Source: Bacteroides mediterraneensis
Lineage (GTDB): Bacteria > Bacteroidota > Bacteroidia > Bacteroidales > Bacteroidaceae
Direction: 5' to 3'
Assembly: GCF_016900355.1 (NCBI RefSeq)
Contig: NZ_JACJKA010000022.1
Span: 1 to 59,405, forward strand
Length of the DNA: 59,405 bases
The translations under genes and the position numbers were made by a program. Position 1 is the first letter of the stretch; every line of letters begins with the position of its first letter. The notes under the pieces were generated by a model. The model was given only the letters and a program-made list of their open reading frames with translations, ran no database searches and had not been told where the DNA came from. Below are positions 28,623-36,485 of this stretch, piece by piece.

Positions 28623-29505
28623 GGGATTTGCAGCAACAAGATTCCTTAACCACCACCACCCGGCTGTTGGGCAGGTCGGGAATGTAGATGAAACCGTCTT
28701 TTACGGTAATGTCGGCCGGGCCAATCAGCGGCTGTTCCAGTTTCAAGGGCAGAGGAGACATCTTTCCGCTGGCCAGGTCGATACGGCTCAGCTGGGCCGG
28801 TGTCCAGTTGGTGACAATCAGCGATTTCCCGTCGGAAGAGAAAGCGATGCCGTCGTATTGTCCGGTCACTTCCGTCAGTTTGCGGGCTACGGGCTGCTTC
28901 AGGTTGTCGATGCGGTAAATCACATTGGCTTCCTTGGTCACTCCGTCGGCCGGATAAGAAGCCACATACATCATTCCGTCACGTACGAGCAGTCCGTTCG
29001 GTCCGCTGATTTGCAGCCACTCTTCGGGCTGTCCCGGCTGGGCCGGATTGCTGATATCCAGGCGGAAAATACGGTCGGTGTTGGTCACTGACGCATACAG
29101 GTAGTTTCCGTCGGCTGCCAGGTCGTTGACAAACAGGTTGCCTTCGGGCAGGGAAATGACTTTCGGCTTTTCCGCCTTGTCGGTCAGGTGATATACTACG
29201 ATTTTATTCACATCGCATACATACAGGTAGTCCTGACGGATGAACATTCCTTTGGGAGCCGATAAATTGCCGTCGGCCGGAACCATTACCTGGGTCTTTC
29301 CGTTTTTATAGAATGCGATGTATCCTTTTCCTTCCGTGTTCAGCGGATTCAGTTCGGCGGTACCGAAGTTGGCCACCAGGATACCTTCCTGATACGGATA
29401 GGTACTTTCACAATAACGAAGTCCTTCGTTTACTACTCCTTTTACGGTTTGTGCCGACAAGCTTATCGACAAGCAAACAAACATTGCACTGAGAATCTTT
29501 TTCAT
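28312..29505 (-). CDS. secreted SMP-30/NHL-type beta-propeller protein, C-terminus probably altered by a frameshift
   Basis: A 397-residue frame with a signal peptide (MKKILSAMFVCLSISLSAQ) and a six-bladed propeller of the SMP-30/gluconolactonase kind up to about residue 290 (ending NSRVVVVKE). The remaining 100 residues run out of frame through the flavodoxin gene and look non-native; removing one base near 28605 would give this protein a stop shortly after a SCCCKSHEGNCG tail and also restore flavodoxin. The frame extends to a TTG at 29529, but that overlaps the promoter -7 box (29527-29534). Function is unknown; it faces the LysR gene. Confidence 0.75.
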   Translation of the reverse strand: MKKILSAMFVCLSISLSAQTVKGVVNEGLRYCESTYPYQEGILVANFGTAELNPLNTEGKGYIAFYKNGKTQVMVPADGNLSAPKGMFIRQDYLYVCDVNKIVVYHLTDKAEKPKVISLPEGNLFVNDLAADGNYLYASVTNTDRIFRLDISNPAQPGQPEEWLQISGPNGLLVRDGMMYVASYPADGVTKEANVIYRIDNLKQPVARKLTEVTGQYDGIAFSSDGKSLIVTNWTPAQLSRIDLASGKMSPLPLKLEQPLIGPADITVKDGFIYIPDLPNSRVVVVKESCCCKSHEGNCGIIATKERQPFSPERLQCISGRKGWMSACARFPISTLRNWQKRISCCRDAGPAVISSSDSTRTGNGKPAADEWQEKCLLIARCFLPPINSGREACSGT

Positions 29506-29526
29506 CTTTTTACGTTTATTTTTTGA

Positions 29527-29562
29527 CAAAGTTAAATGCGAGCCAAATATTGTCTATATTTG
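29527..29562. promoter_or_regulatory. divergent promoter region between propeller gene and lysR
   Basis: On the minus strand TAacTTTG (29527-29534) is the -7 box for the propeller-flavodoxin-katA direction. On the plus strand TAtaTTTG (29555-29562) is the -7 box for the LysR gene. The short shared region is where a LysR-type regulator would be expected to bind; no clear T-N11-A dyad was confirmed. Confidence 0.6.
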
Positions 29563-29608
29563 TAGCACTCATTTTTCCGATAACATTCATAGGCAGAAAC
29601 GATAAGAA

Positions 29609-30499
29609 ATGGAACTCCGTCAGTTGAAATATTTTAAAGCGGCTTGCGAATTGCAGAATTTTTCGGAGGCGGCACGTGTGTTGTTTATCTCTCAAAGTAC
29701 GCTTTCCCAACAAATCAAGCAGTTGGAGGAAGAACTGGATGTGTTGCTTTTCGACCGCATCGGGAAGCGGGTGGTTCCTACGGAGGCCGGATTGGCTTTT
29801 TTGCCTTATGCCACCAAGGCCCTTTACGATGCGGAAGACGGGAAACAGATTATCCGTGATTTGAAAGGGATAGAGACCGGAGTACTTCACATCGGAGTGA
29901 CTTATAGCATGAGTCCCCTGCTGATTGCGGCGCTGGGTCGGTTCACGAAAACCTATCCGAAGGTGAAGGTCGATATCAGTTTTGCCACCTCGGAAGAATT
30001 GTTGGAGCGGCTGGAAGCCAATCACCTGGATTTTGTGTTGTCTTTCAAGCCCGAAGGCACCTCGGAAGGGTTTGAAACCTTACCTTTGTTCTCTTCCCGC
30101 CTGAATTTCATTGTGCACCGTTCGCATCCGTTGTCCGGACTTTCTTCCATTACACTGAAACGGCTGTGCGAGACTCCGCTGGTGTTGCCGGGACAGGGCT
30201 TTGCCACCCGGAAGAAGGTGGATGAATTGTGCCGTACCCAGCACTTGGAACTGACGGTGGGGGTAGAAATGAACGATGTGCATACCATTATCCATACCTT
30301 GCGGGAAGGCTATTGGGCTACGATTCTGACTCAAGCGGCTGTGCGCGGAGAAGAAGATTTGGTGCAGATTCCCATCTTGTGTGCAGATGCGTTGGCCTCC
30401 GAAGGATGCCTGTTCTGGGCACAGGGAAACTACCGGAAAAAGTCGGCGCTGGCGTTTGCGGATTTTTTGCAGAAGGCCGTCGGAAACGGGGGAGAATGA
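29609..30499 (+). CDS. LysR-family transcriptional regulator
   Basis: A 296-residue regulator with an N-terminal winged helix-turn-helix (ELRQLKYFKAACELQNFSEAARVLFISQSTLSQQIKQLEEEL is the span of residues 2-43; recognition region SQSTLSQQI) and a C-terminal effector-binding domain. It is divergent from the propeller-flavodoxin-katA genes, so it may control them, perhaps in response to peroxide or another redox signal. OxyR identity is possible but not shown: the paired redox cysteines of OxyR were not identified with confidence. Confidence 0.92.
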   Translation: MELRQLKYFKAACELQNFSEAARVLFISQSTLSQQIKQLEEELDVLLFDRIGKRVVPTEAGLAFLPYATKALYDAEDGKQIIRDLKGIETGVLHIGVTYSMSPLLIAALGRFTKTYPKVKVDISFATSEELLERLEANHLDFVLSFKPEGTSEGFETLPLFSSRLNFIVHRSHPLSGLSSITLKRLCETPLVLPGQGFATRKKVDELCRTQHLELTVGVEMNDVHTIIHTLREGYWATILTQAAVRGEEDLVQIPILCADALASEGCLFWAQGNYRKKSALAFADFLQKAVGNGGE

Positions 30500-30583
30500 G
30501 CGGACGGAGTATGTCGGCGTGTTTAAAAAATGATAAGGACAAAAAAGATGGACAGCCGTTCCCCGTAATCCGTGCTGAATTAT

Positions 30584-30591
30584 TAACTTTG
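30584..30591 (+). promoter_or_regulatory. -7 box of the metA promoter
   Basis: TAacTTTG, 34 bases before the metA start. No SAM riboswitch fold was visible in the 126-base gap before metA. Confidence 0.5.
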
Positions 30592-30625
30592 CCCTTTGAT
30601 AGAAAATAAATAGAAACACAGCCAT

Positions 30626-31549
30626 ATGCCATTAAATTTACCCGATAAACTGCCTGCAATCGAGTTGTTGAAGCAAGAGAATATTTTCGTGATTGACAAT
30701 TCGCGGGCCAGCTCGCAGGACATCCGTCCGTTGAAGATTGTCGTCCTCAACCTTATGCCACTTAAGATAACGACAGAAACCGACTTGATTCGTTTGCTGT
30801 CCAACTCTCCTCTTCAGATTGAGGTGAGCCTGATGAAGCTGAAAAGCCATACTTCAAAGAATACGCCGGTGGAGCACATGAAAGCATTCTACCGTGATTT
30901 TGAACTGATGAGAAACGAAAAGTTCGACGGAATGATCATTACCGGCGCTCCGGTGGAACATTTGGATTTTGAGGATGTCAACTACTGGGATGAGGTGACA
31001 GAGATCTTTGACTGGACCCGTACCCATGTCACTTCCACGTTCTATATCTGCTGGGCGGCACAGGCCGGTTTGTATTACCATTACGGCATTCCGAAGTATC
31101 CGTTGGACAAGAAAATGTTCGGCATCTTTGAACACCATATCTGTAAAGGCTTTGAGCACCTGCCCATTTTCCGTGGCTTTGACGACGTGTTCTATGTGCC
31201 TCATAGCCGTCACACCGAAGTCCGTCGGGAAGACATTGAAAAATGCAAGGATTTGCAGATTATTTCCGAGTCACCCGAGTCGGGCGTACACATCGTGATG
31301 GCCCGTGGCGGACGTGAATTTTTCGTGACCGGCCATTCGGAATATTCTCCTTATACGTTGGATACGGAATACCGCCGTGACCTGGGCAAAGGCCTGCCCA
31401 TTGAAATGCCGCGCAATTACTACCGCGACAACGATCCGGAAAAAGGACCGCTGGTGCGCTGGAGAAGTACGGCCAACCTGTTGTTCTCCAATTGGATGAA
31501 CTATTATGTATACCAAGAAACTCCTTACGATATCAATCAGATAAAATAA
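30626..31549 (+). CDS. metA: homoserine O-acetyltransferase (MetA family)
   Basis: Acylates homoserine, the first step of methionine synthesis. The 307-residue protein has the MetA catalytic Cys142 in [10 protein letters not shown] and the His237/Glu239 pair in VTGHSEY. Position 111 is Glu (ITGAPVE). In studied MetA proteins Glu111 goes with acetyl-CoA and Gly with succinyl-CoA, so this enzyme probably makes O-acetylhomoserine despite the usual succinyltransferase name. It is followed two bases later by the U32 gene. Confidence 0.95.
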   Translation: MPLNLPDKLPAIELLKQENIFVIDNSRASSQDIRPLKIVVLNLMPLKITTETDLIRLLSNSPLQIEVSLMKLKSHTSKNTPVEHMKAFYRDFELMRNEKFDGMIITGAPVEHLDFEDVNYWDEVTEIFDWTRTHVTSTFYICWAAQAGLYYHYGIPKYPLDKKMFGIFEHHICKGFEHLPIFRGFDDVFYVPHSRHTEVRREDIEKCKDLQIISESPESGVHIVMARGGREFFVTGHSEYSPYTLDTEYRRDLGKGLPIEMPRNYYRDNDPEKGPLVRWRSTANLLFSNWMNYYVYQETPYDINQIK

Positions 31550-31551
31550 GA

Positions 31552-33393
31552 ATGATCAGACAACGTCCTATCGAACTGCTTGCTCCGGCCAAGAACCTGG
31601 AGTGTGGCATAGAAGCCATCAACCATGGGGCCGATGCGGTGTACATCGGTGCCCCGCGTTTCGGCGCACGTGCCGCTGCAGGCAACTCATTGGAAGACAT
31701 TGAGGCCCTGGTGCGTTATGCCCATTTGTATCGCGTACGCATCTACGTGACTGTCAATACCATCCTGAAGGAAGAGGAACTGGCAGATACCGAGAAAATG
31801 ATTTGGGATTTGTACCGGGTGGGGGTGGATGCCCTCATCGTACAGGACATGGGAATCACCCGCCTGAATCTGCCCCCGATTCCGCTGCATGCCAGTACGC
31901 AGATGGACAACCGTACGCCGCAGAAAGTGAAATTTCTGGCCGAGGCCGGTTTCCGTCAAGTGGTATTGGCCCGTGAGCTGACGCTGGACGAGATTGCGAA
32001 GATTCATGCTGCCTGTCCGGATACGCCGCTGGAGGTATTCGTGCACGGCGCTTTGTGCGTGAGCTACAGCGGACAGTGCTACGTGAGTCAGGCATGTTTC
32101 GGACGCAGTGCCAACCGCGGAGAGTGTGCGCAGTTCTGCCGCCTGAGTTTCGACATGGTGGATGCGGACGGGAAAACGATTGCCCGCGGCAAGCACCTGC
32201 TGTCACTGAAAGACATGAACCAGAGCGATAACCTGGAAGCCTTGCTGGATGCGGGCGCTTCTTCGTTGAAGATTGAGGGACGCTTGAAGGACGTGGCCTA
32301 CGTGAAGAATGTGACCGCCTATTACCGCCAGAAACTGGATGCCATTCTGAAGCGCCGGAAAGAATACGTGCGGGCTTCGTCCGGTACGGTCCGTCTGGCT
32401 TTCCGTCCGCAGCTGGACAAGAGTTTCAGCCGGGGATTTACCGATTACTTCCTGCACGGGCGTACGCCGGATATTTTCTCTTTCCATACCCCGAAGTCGT
32501 TGGGCGAGGAGATGGGCGTGGTGAAAGAAGTGCGCGGCAACTATTTCACGGTGGCCGGAGTGAAACCTTTCAGCAATGGTGACGGACTCTGCTATTTGGA
32601 TGAGCAAGGCAAGCTGCACGGTTTCCGGGTAAACCGGGTGGAGAACAACAAACTCTATCCGCAGGAGATGCCCCGTCTGCGTCCGAAGACCAAAATCTAC
32701 CGCAACTTCGACCAGGAGTTTGAGCGGGTGATGCAGAAAAAGTCGGCCGAACGGAAGATGGCCGTATCCATGCTGTTCGAAGAGAACAACTTCGGGTTTA
32801 CCCTGACCTTGACCGACGAAGACGATAACTGCGTCAGCGTGACGCTGCCGGCAGAAAAGACGCTGGCACGTACCCCTCAGGCCGAAAACCTGAAGAACCA
32901 GTTGGGCAAGCTGGGCAACACCCCGTTTGAGCTGGAGAAACTGGACATCTCCTTGTCGGCAGACTGGTTCGTACCCTCTTCTGCCTTGGCCGATTTGCGC
33001 CGGAATGCGGTGGAAAAGCTGCTGGAAGCCCGCCGCATCAACTATCCGCAGGAAAGGGTACGTTTCCCGAAAACCACACATGCGTTTATCGTGGGCGACT
33101 TGACCTACCTGGGCAATGTGATGAATACGAAGGCACAGGCCTTTTATCACGACCACGGAGTGAAGCGCATCGAGCCAGCTTTTGAGAAAGCACCACGGAC
33201 CGATGCCGTGCTGATGTTCTGCAAGCATTGCCTGCGCTACAGCATGGGCTGGTGTCCGGTACATCATAAGGTGAAATCGCCCTACAAGGAACCTTACTAT
33301 CTGGTAAGCACGGACGGACGGCGATTCCGCCTGGATTTCGACTGTAAAGTCTGTCAGATGAAAGTGTCATTGGATAATCGGAAATCAGAATGA
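31552..33393 (+). CDS. peptidase U32 family protein, RlhA/TrhP-like
   Basis: A 613-residue protein with the U32 signature EVFVHGALCVSYSGQCYVS and Cys residues at QACFGRSANRGECAQFCR, which in studied relatives hold an iron-sulfur cluster. The N-terminus ELLAPAKNLECGIEAINHGA is characteristic. The C-terminal half has a collagenase-like region and another Cys-rich end (CKHCLRYSMGWCPVHH, CKVCQM). Studied members (RlhA, TrhP) hydroxylate RNA bases using prephenate, so an RNA-modifying role is likelier than proteolysis. The frame overlaps metA upstream; the ATG at 31552 is chosen because it begins the conserved domain. Confidence 0.88.
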   Translation: MIRQRPIELLAPAKNLECGIEAINHGADAVYIGAPRFGARAAAGNSLEDIEALVRYAHLYRVRIYVTVNTILKEEELADTEKMIWDLYRVGVDALIVQDMGITRLNLPPIPLHASTQMDNRTPQKVKFLAEAGFRQVVLARELTLDEIAKIHAACPDTPLEVFVHGALCVSYSGQCYVSQACFGRSANRGECAQFCRLSFDMVDADGKTIARGKHLLSLKDMNQSDNLEALLDAGASSLKIEGRLKDVAYVKNVTAYYRQKLDAILKRRKEYVRASSGTVRLAFRPQLDKSFSRGFTDYFLHGRTPDIFSFHTPKSLGEEMGVVKEVRGNYFTVAGVKPFSNGDGLCYLDEQGKLHGFRVNRVENNKLYPQEMPRLRPKTKIYRNFDQEFERVMQKKSAERKMAVSMLFEENNFGFTLTLTDEDDNCVSVTLPAEKTLARTPQAENLKNQLGKLGNTPFELEKLDISLSADWFVPSSALADLRRNAVEKLLEARRINYPQERVRFPKTTHAFIVGDLTYLGNVMNTKAQAFYHDHGVKRIEPAFEKAPRTDAVLMFCKHCLRYSMGWCPVHHKVKSPYKEPYYLVSTDGRRFRLDFDCKVCQMKVSLDNRKSE

Positions 33394-34346
33394 AACACGT
33401 GGGATATATTCTAGGGGTGATTTGCTTGCTGTTGTGCGTGACGGCCTGCCATTACCGTACCTCCTTGTCTTCCAGGGGAGACGGAAATACGACCGATTCG
33501 GTGGCGGCGGTAGTCAGTGAACGTCCGTATGCCTTGAACAGTAATTTCCGGGTCACGGCCGACACGCTCTGGCTTCATCAGCTCCCGTTGCTCGATTCCA
33601 TTCCGGTAAGGGAAGGAGATGAACTGGTAGTAGCCGAAATTACCGCCCGTAAAGAAATGGAAGGCGACTCGGTGTGGGTGAAAGTGGCCCGTGACCAGGA
33701 AACCATCGGATGGGTTCCGGAACACCAGTTGCTGTCGCACATCGTCCCCGTCGACCCTATCTCCCGTTGTATTCATCTGTTCAGTAACTCTCATGCCCTG
33801 CCGTTCTTTTTAGTATTGGCGGTGTTTTTTCTTTGCTTCGTGTACCGTGCCTTGCGACGCAAGCAGATTAAGCTCATCTGGCTGAACGACATCGACAGTG
33901 TGTTTCCCATTACCCTGTCGTGGTTGATGGCCGCGGCGGCCACATTGTATAACAGTGTGCAGCATTTCGTGCCGGAAACCTGGGAGCGGTATTATTATGA
34001 CCCTTCGCTGAATCCCTTCGACCTGCCTTTCGTTTTGGGGCTGTTCGTGCTTTGTGTATTCTTTATTTTGTTGGTAGGAGTGGCCTTGCTGGACGACTTG
34101 TTTCACCAGACCACGATGGAAGTGGCCTTTTTCTATCTGCTGGGGCTGGCTTCCTGCTGTATTTTTCTGTATATATTCTTTACGTATCTGTGGATTTATC
34201 TGGCCTATCTGGCCTTCATCGCCTATTCCGTGTGGTGCGTCCGGCGCTTGCGTAAGGCCAACAGCTATCCCTACGCCTGTGGAGCCTGTGGTGCCAAGAT
34301 GAGGTCGAAAGGCATTTGTCCGCACTGTGGCGCCTTGAATGAGTAA
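33390..34346 (+). CDS. lipoprotein with SH3-like domain, membrane segments and zinc ribbon
   Basis: A 318-residue protein of unusual build: lipobox CVTAC (Cys20), an SH3-like extracytoplasmic part (about residues 55-115, with VREGDELVVAE and TIGWVPEHQL), about four or five membrane segments (from residue 139 to 285), and a C-terminal zinc ribbon with two CxxC pairs (CGACGAKMRSKGICPHCG). The start overlaps the U32 stop by four bases. I cannot assign a function; the domain order suggests sensing across the envelope with a cytoplasmic zinc-ribbon tail. Confidence 0.75.
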   Translation: MKHVGYILGVICLLLCVTACHYRTSLSSRGDGNTTDSVAAVVSERPYALNSNFRVTADTLWLHQLPLLDSIPVREGDELVVAEITARKEMEGDSVWVKVARDQETIGWVPEHQLLSHIVPVDPISRCIHLFSNSHALPFFLVLAVFFLCFVYRALRRKQIKLIWLNDIDSVFPITLSWLMAAAATLYNSVQHFVPETWERYYYDPSLNPFDLPFVLGLFVLCVFFILLVGVALLDDLFHQTTMEVAFFYLLGLASCCIFLYIFFTYLWIYLAYLAFIAYSVWCVRRLRKANSYPYACGACGAKMRSKGICPHCGALNE

Positions 34347-34363
34347 TAATCCGCATAATTTTG

Positions 34364-34371
34364 TAATTTTG
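34364..34371 (+). promoter_or_regulatory. -7 box of the ABC-F gene promoter
   Basis: TAatTTTG, 32 bases before the ABC-F start. A -33 box at the right spacing is not seen. Confidence 0.45.
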
Positions 34372-34402
34372 CACCTTTCAAAAATTTAAAACCCTACATA
34401 AT

Positions 34403-36046
34403 ATGATTAGTATAGATGGACTGACCGTGGAATTCGGAGGGACCACCTTGTTTAGTGACCTGAACTTTCAGATTAACGAAAAAGACCGTATTGCCCTGAT
34501 GGGAAAAAATGGCGCCGGCAAATCCACGCTGCTGAAAATACTGGCTGGTGTGCGCCAGCCTACGCGGGGAAAAGTGACCGCCCCCAAGGACTGTGTGATT
34601 GCCTATCTGCCGCAGCACCTGATGACGGAAGACGGGCGGACGGTGTTTGAAGAAGCCTCTCAGGCTTTTGCCCATCTGAAGGAGATGGAGGAAGAGATTG
34701 AGCGGATGAACAACGAACTGGCCACACGGACGGACTATGAAAGTGATTCTTATATGGCCCTGATAGAGAAAGTGGCCTCGATGAGCGAGAAGTTTTATGC
34801 CATCGACATGACACATTTCGAGGAAGATGTGGAGAAGGCTTTGTTGGGACTGGGCTTCCTGCGGGAAGACTTCAACCGTCCGACCAGCGATTTCAGTGGA
34901 GGGTGGCGGATGCGTATTGAGCTGGCCAAGCTGTTGCTCCAGAATCCGGATGTGTTGCTGCTGGACGAGCCGACCAATCATCTGGACATCGAATCCATCC
35001 AATGGCTGGAAGATTTCCTGATCAACAGTGCCAAGGCGGTGGTGGTCATCAGCCACGACCGGAAGTTTGTGGACAACATCACGACCCGTACCATCGAAGT
35101 GACCATGGGACGGATTTACGACTATAAGGTGAATTACTCCCAGTACCTGGTGCTGCGGAAGGAACGCCGTGAGCAGCAGATGAAGCAATACGAGGAACAG
35201 CAGAAGATGATTCAGGAGACCAAGGACTTCATCGAACGTTTCAAGGGCACTTACAGCAAGACCTTGCAGGTGCAGAGCCGGGTGAAGATGCTGGAGAAGC
35301 TGGAACTGATCGAGGTGGACGAAGAAGATACCTCGGCTTTGCGCTTGAAATTTCCTCCTTCTCCACGCAGCGGAAACTATCCGGTCATCATGGAAGGAGT
35401 GGGAAAGACCTATGGCAACCATGTGGTGTTCAAGAATGCCAACCTCACCATTGAACGGGGCGACAAGGTGGCTTTTGTGGGAAAGAACGGAGAAGGTAAG
35501 TCTACCTTCGTGAAGTGCATCATGAATGAAATAGACTATGAAGGTACGCTGACGCTGGGCCATAACGTGCAGATTGGGTATTTTGCACAGAACCAGGCTT
35601 CGTTGCTGGACGAGAACCTGACGGTGTTTCAGACCATTGACGATGTGGCCAAGGGAGAAATCCGCAATAAAATCCGGGACTTGCTTGGAGCCTTCATGTT
35701 CGGCAGTTCGGAAGCCTCGATGAAGAAGGTTAAGGTTTTGTCGGGAGGTGAACGTACCCGTCTGGCCATGATTAAACTGTTGCTGGAGCCGGTCAACCTC
35801 TTGATTCTGGACGAGCCGACCAACCACTTGGACATGAAGACGAAGGATATCCTGAAACAGGCGTTGATGGATTTCGACGGCACCCTGATTGTGGTATCGC
35901 ACGACCGTGATTTCTTGGACGGGCTGGTTACGAAGGTGTATGAGTTCGGTCACCAGCGTGTGAAGGAACACTTGTGTGGTATCTATGAGTTTTTGGAGAC
36001 CAAGAAACTGGAAAGTCTGCAAGAATTGGAGCGTAAAAACGCCTGA
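34403..36046 (+). CDS. ABC-F family ATPase
   Basis: Soluble protein of 547 residues with two ABC domains and no membrane part. Walker A motifs are GKNGAGKST and GKNGEGKST, signatures DFSGGWRMRI and VLSGGERTRL, and Walker B regions LLLDEPTNHLD and LILDEPTNHLD. The charged linker between domains (about residues 240-315) corresponds to the P-site tRNA interaction motif. ABC-F proteins act on the ribosome, either as translation factors (EttA, Uup, YdiF types) or as antibiotic protection proteins; this one looks like a housekeeping type, but the subgroup was not determined. Confidence 0.93.
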   Translation: MISIDGLTVEFGGTTLFSDLNFQINEKDRIALMGKNGAGKSTLLKILAGVRQPTRGKVTAPKDCVIAYLPQHLMTEDGRTVFEEASQAFAHLKEMEEEIERMNNELATRTDYESDSYMALIEKVASMSEKFYAIDMTHFEEDVEKALLGLGFLREDFNRPTSDFSGGWRMRIELAKLLLQNPDVLLLDEPTNHLDIESIQWLEDFLINSAKAVVVISHDRKFVDNITTRTIEVTMGRIYDYKVNYSQYLVLRKERREQQMKQYEEQQKMIQETKDFIERFKGTYSKTLQVQSRVKMLEKLELIEVDEEDTSALRLKFPPSPRSGNYPVIMEGVGKTYGNHVVFKNANLTIERGDKVAFVGKNGEGKSTFVKCIMNEIDYEGTLTLGHNVQIGYFAQNQASLLDENLTVFQTIDDVAKGEIRNKIRDLLGAFMFGSSEASMKKVKVLSGGERTRLAMIKLLLEPVNLLILDEPTNHLDMKTKDILKQALMDFDGTLIVVSHDRDFLDGLVTKVYEFGHQRVKEHLCGIYEFLETKKLESLQELERKNA

Positions 36047-36100
36047 AAAGGCCTTTTGGAAAGAAAAATCGGCTTTTTTGAGAAAAAAGTTTCCAAATGT

Positions 36101-36131
36101 TTTGCAGGTTTAAAATAAGTTACTACCTTTG
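36101..36131 (+). promoter_or_regulatory. tRNA-Lys promoter
   Basis: TTTG (36101-36104) and TAccTTTG (36124-36131) are 19 bases apart, a textbook Bacteroidetes promoter 38 bases before the tRNA. Confidence 0.8.
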
Positions 36132-36169
36132 CACTCGCAATCGGGAAATGACCGATGCGACAAAGGATT

Positions 36170-36242
36170 GATTCGCTAGCTCAGCAGGTAGAGCACAACA
36201 CTTTTAATGTTGGGGTCTTGGGTTCGAGCCCCAAGCGGATCA
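36170..36242 (+). tRNA. tRNA-Lys (TTT anticodon)
   Basis: A 73-base cloverleaf: acceptor stem GATTCGC with GCGGATC (one G-U pair), D arm TAGCTCAGCAGGTAGAGCA, anticodon stem CAACA/TGTTG with loop CTTTTAA and anticodon TTT, and T arm TTGGGTTCGAGCCCCAA. The discriminator is A and CCA is not encoded. An intact tyrosine recombinase gene follows, so the 3' end may be an integration site. Confidence 0.97.
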
Positions 36243-36265
36243 CTCAAACAAAAAGCAAAACAATG

Positions 36266-36306
36266 AAAACCGCTGATAATCAATCATTATCAGCGGTTTT
36301 TCTTTT
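36266..36306 (+). terminator. terminator after tRNA-Lys
   Basis: AAAACCGCTGATAAT pairs perfectly with ATTATCAGCGGTTTT around a CAATC loop, followed by a T-rich tail. It lies 23 bases after the tRNA. Confidence 0.92.
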
Positions 36307-36350
36307 TATCCATACTGCAAATTGAAGCAGAATACCGCATCTTACTGGAG

Positions 36351-36412
36351 GTGAAATAGGTGGACTTAATTTCCACATAAAAACAAGTCCACCTAATTGG
36401 ATTATATTTCAC
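36351..36412. repeat. nested inverted repeat before the integrase gene
   Basis: TAGGTGGACTT (36357-36367) pairs with AAGTCCACCTA (36385-36395), 11 perfect base pairs, and the flanking GTGAAAT (36351-36357) has its complement ATTTCAC at 36406-36412. It lies between the tRNA terminator and the integrase start and has no T-run. It could be a binding site for the recombinase or a regulator. Confidence 0.55.
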
Positions 36413-36485
36413 TGATTCTCTGCGTTTTGCATAAAACAAACTCTTTTCAAAACATGTATTTTTACACCATCAAAAAAAGAAGAGT

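Noticed and set aside
30500..30625. SAM riboswitch before metA
   Set aside because: The leader is short and no four-way junction or terminator-like switch could be drawn by eye.
34394..36022. Long 542-residue minus-strand open frame
   Set aside because: It is antisense to the ABC-F gene, whose domains are unmistakable; the translation has no protein-like motifs.
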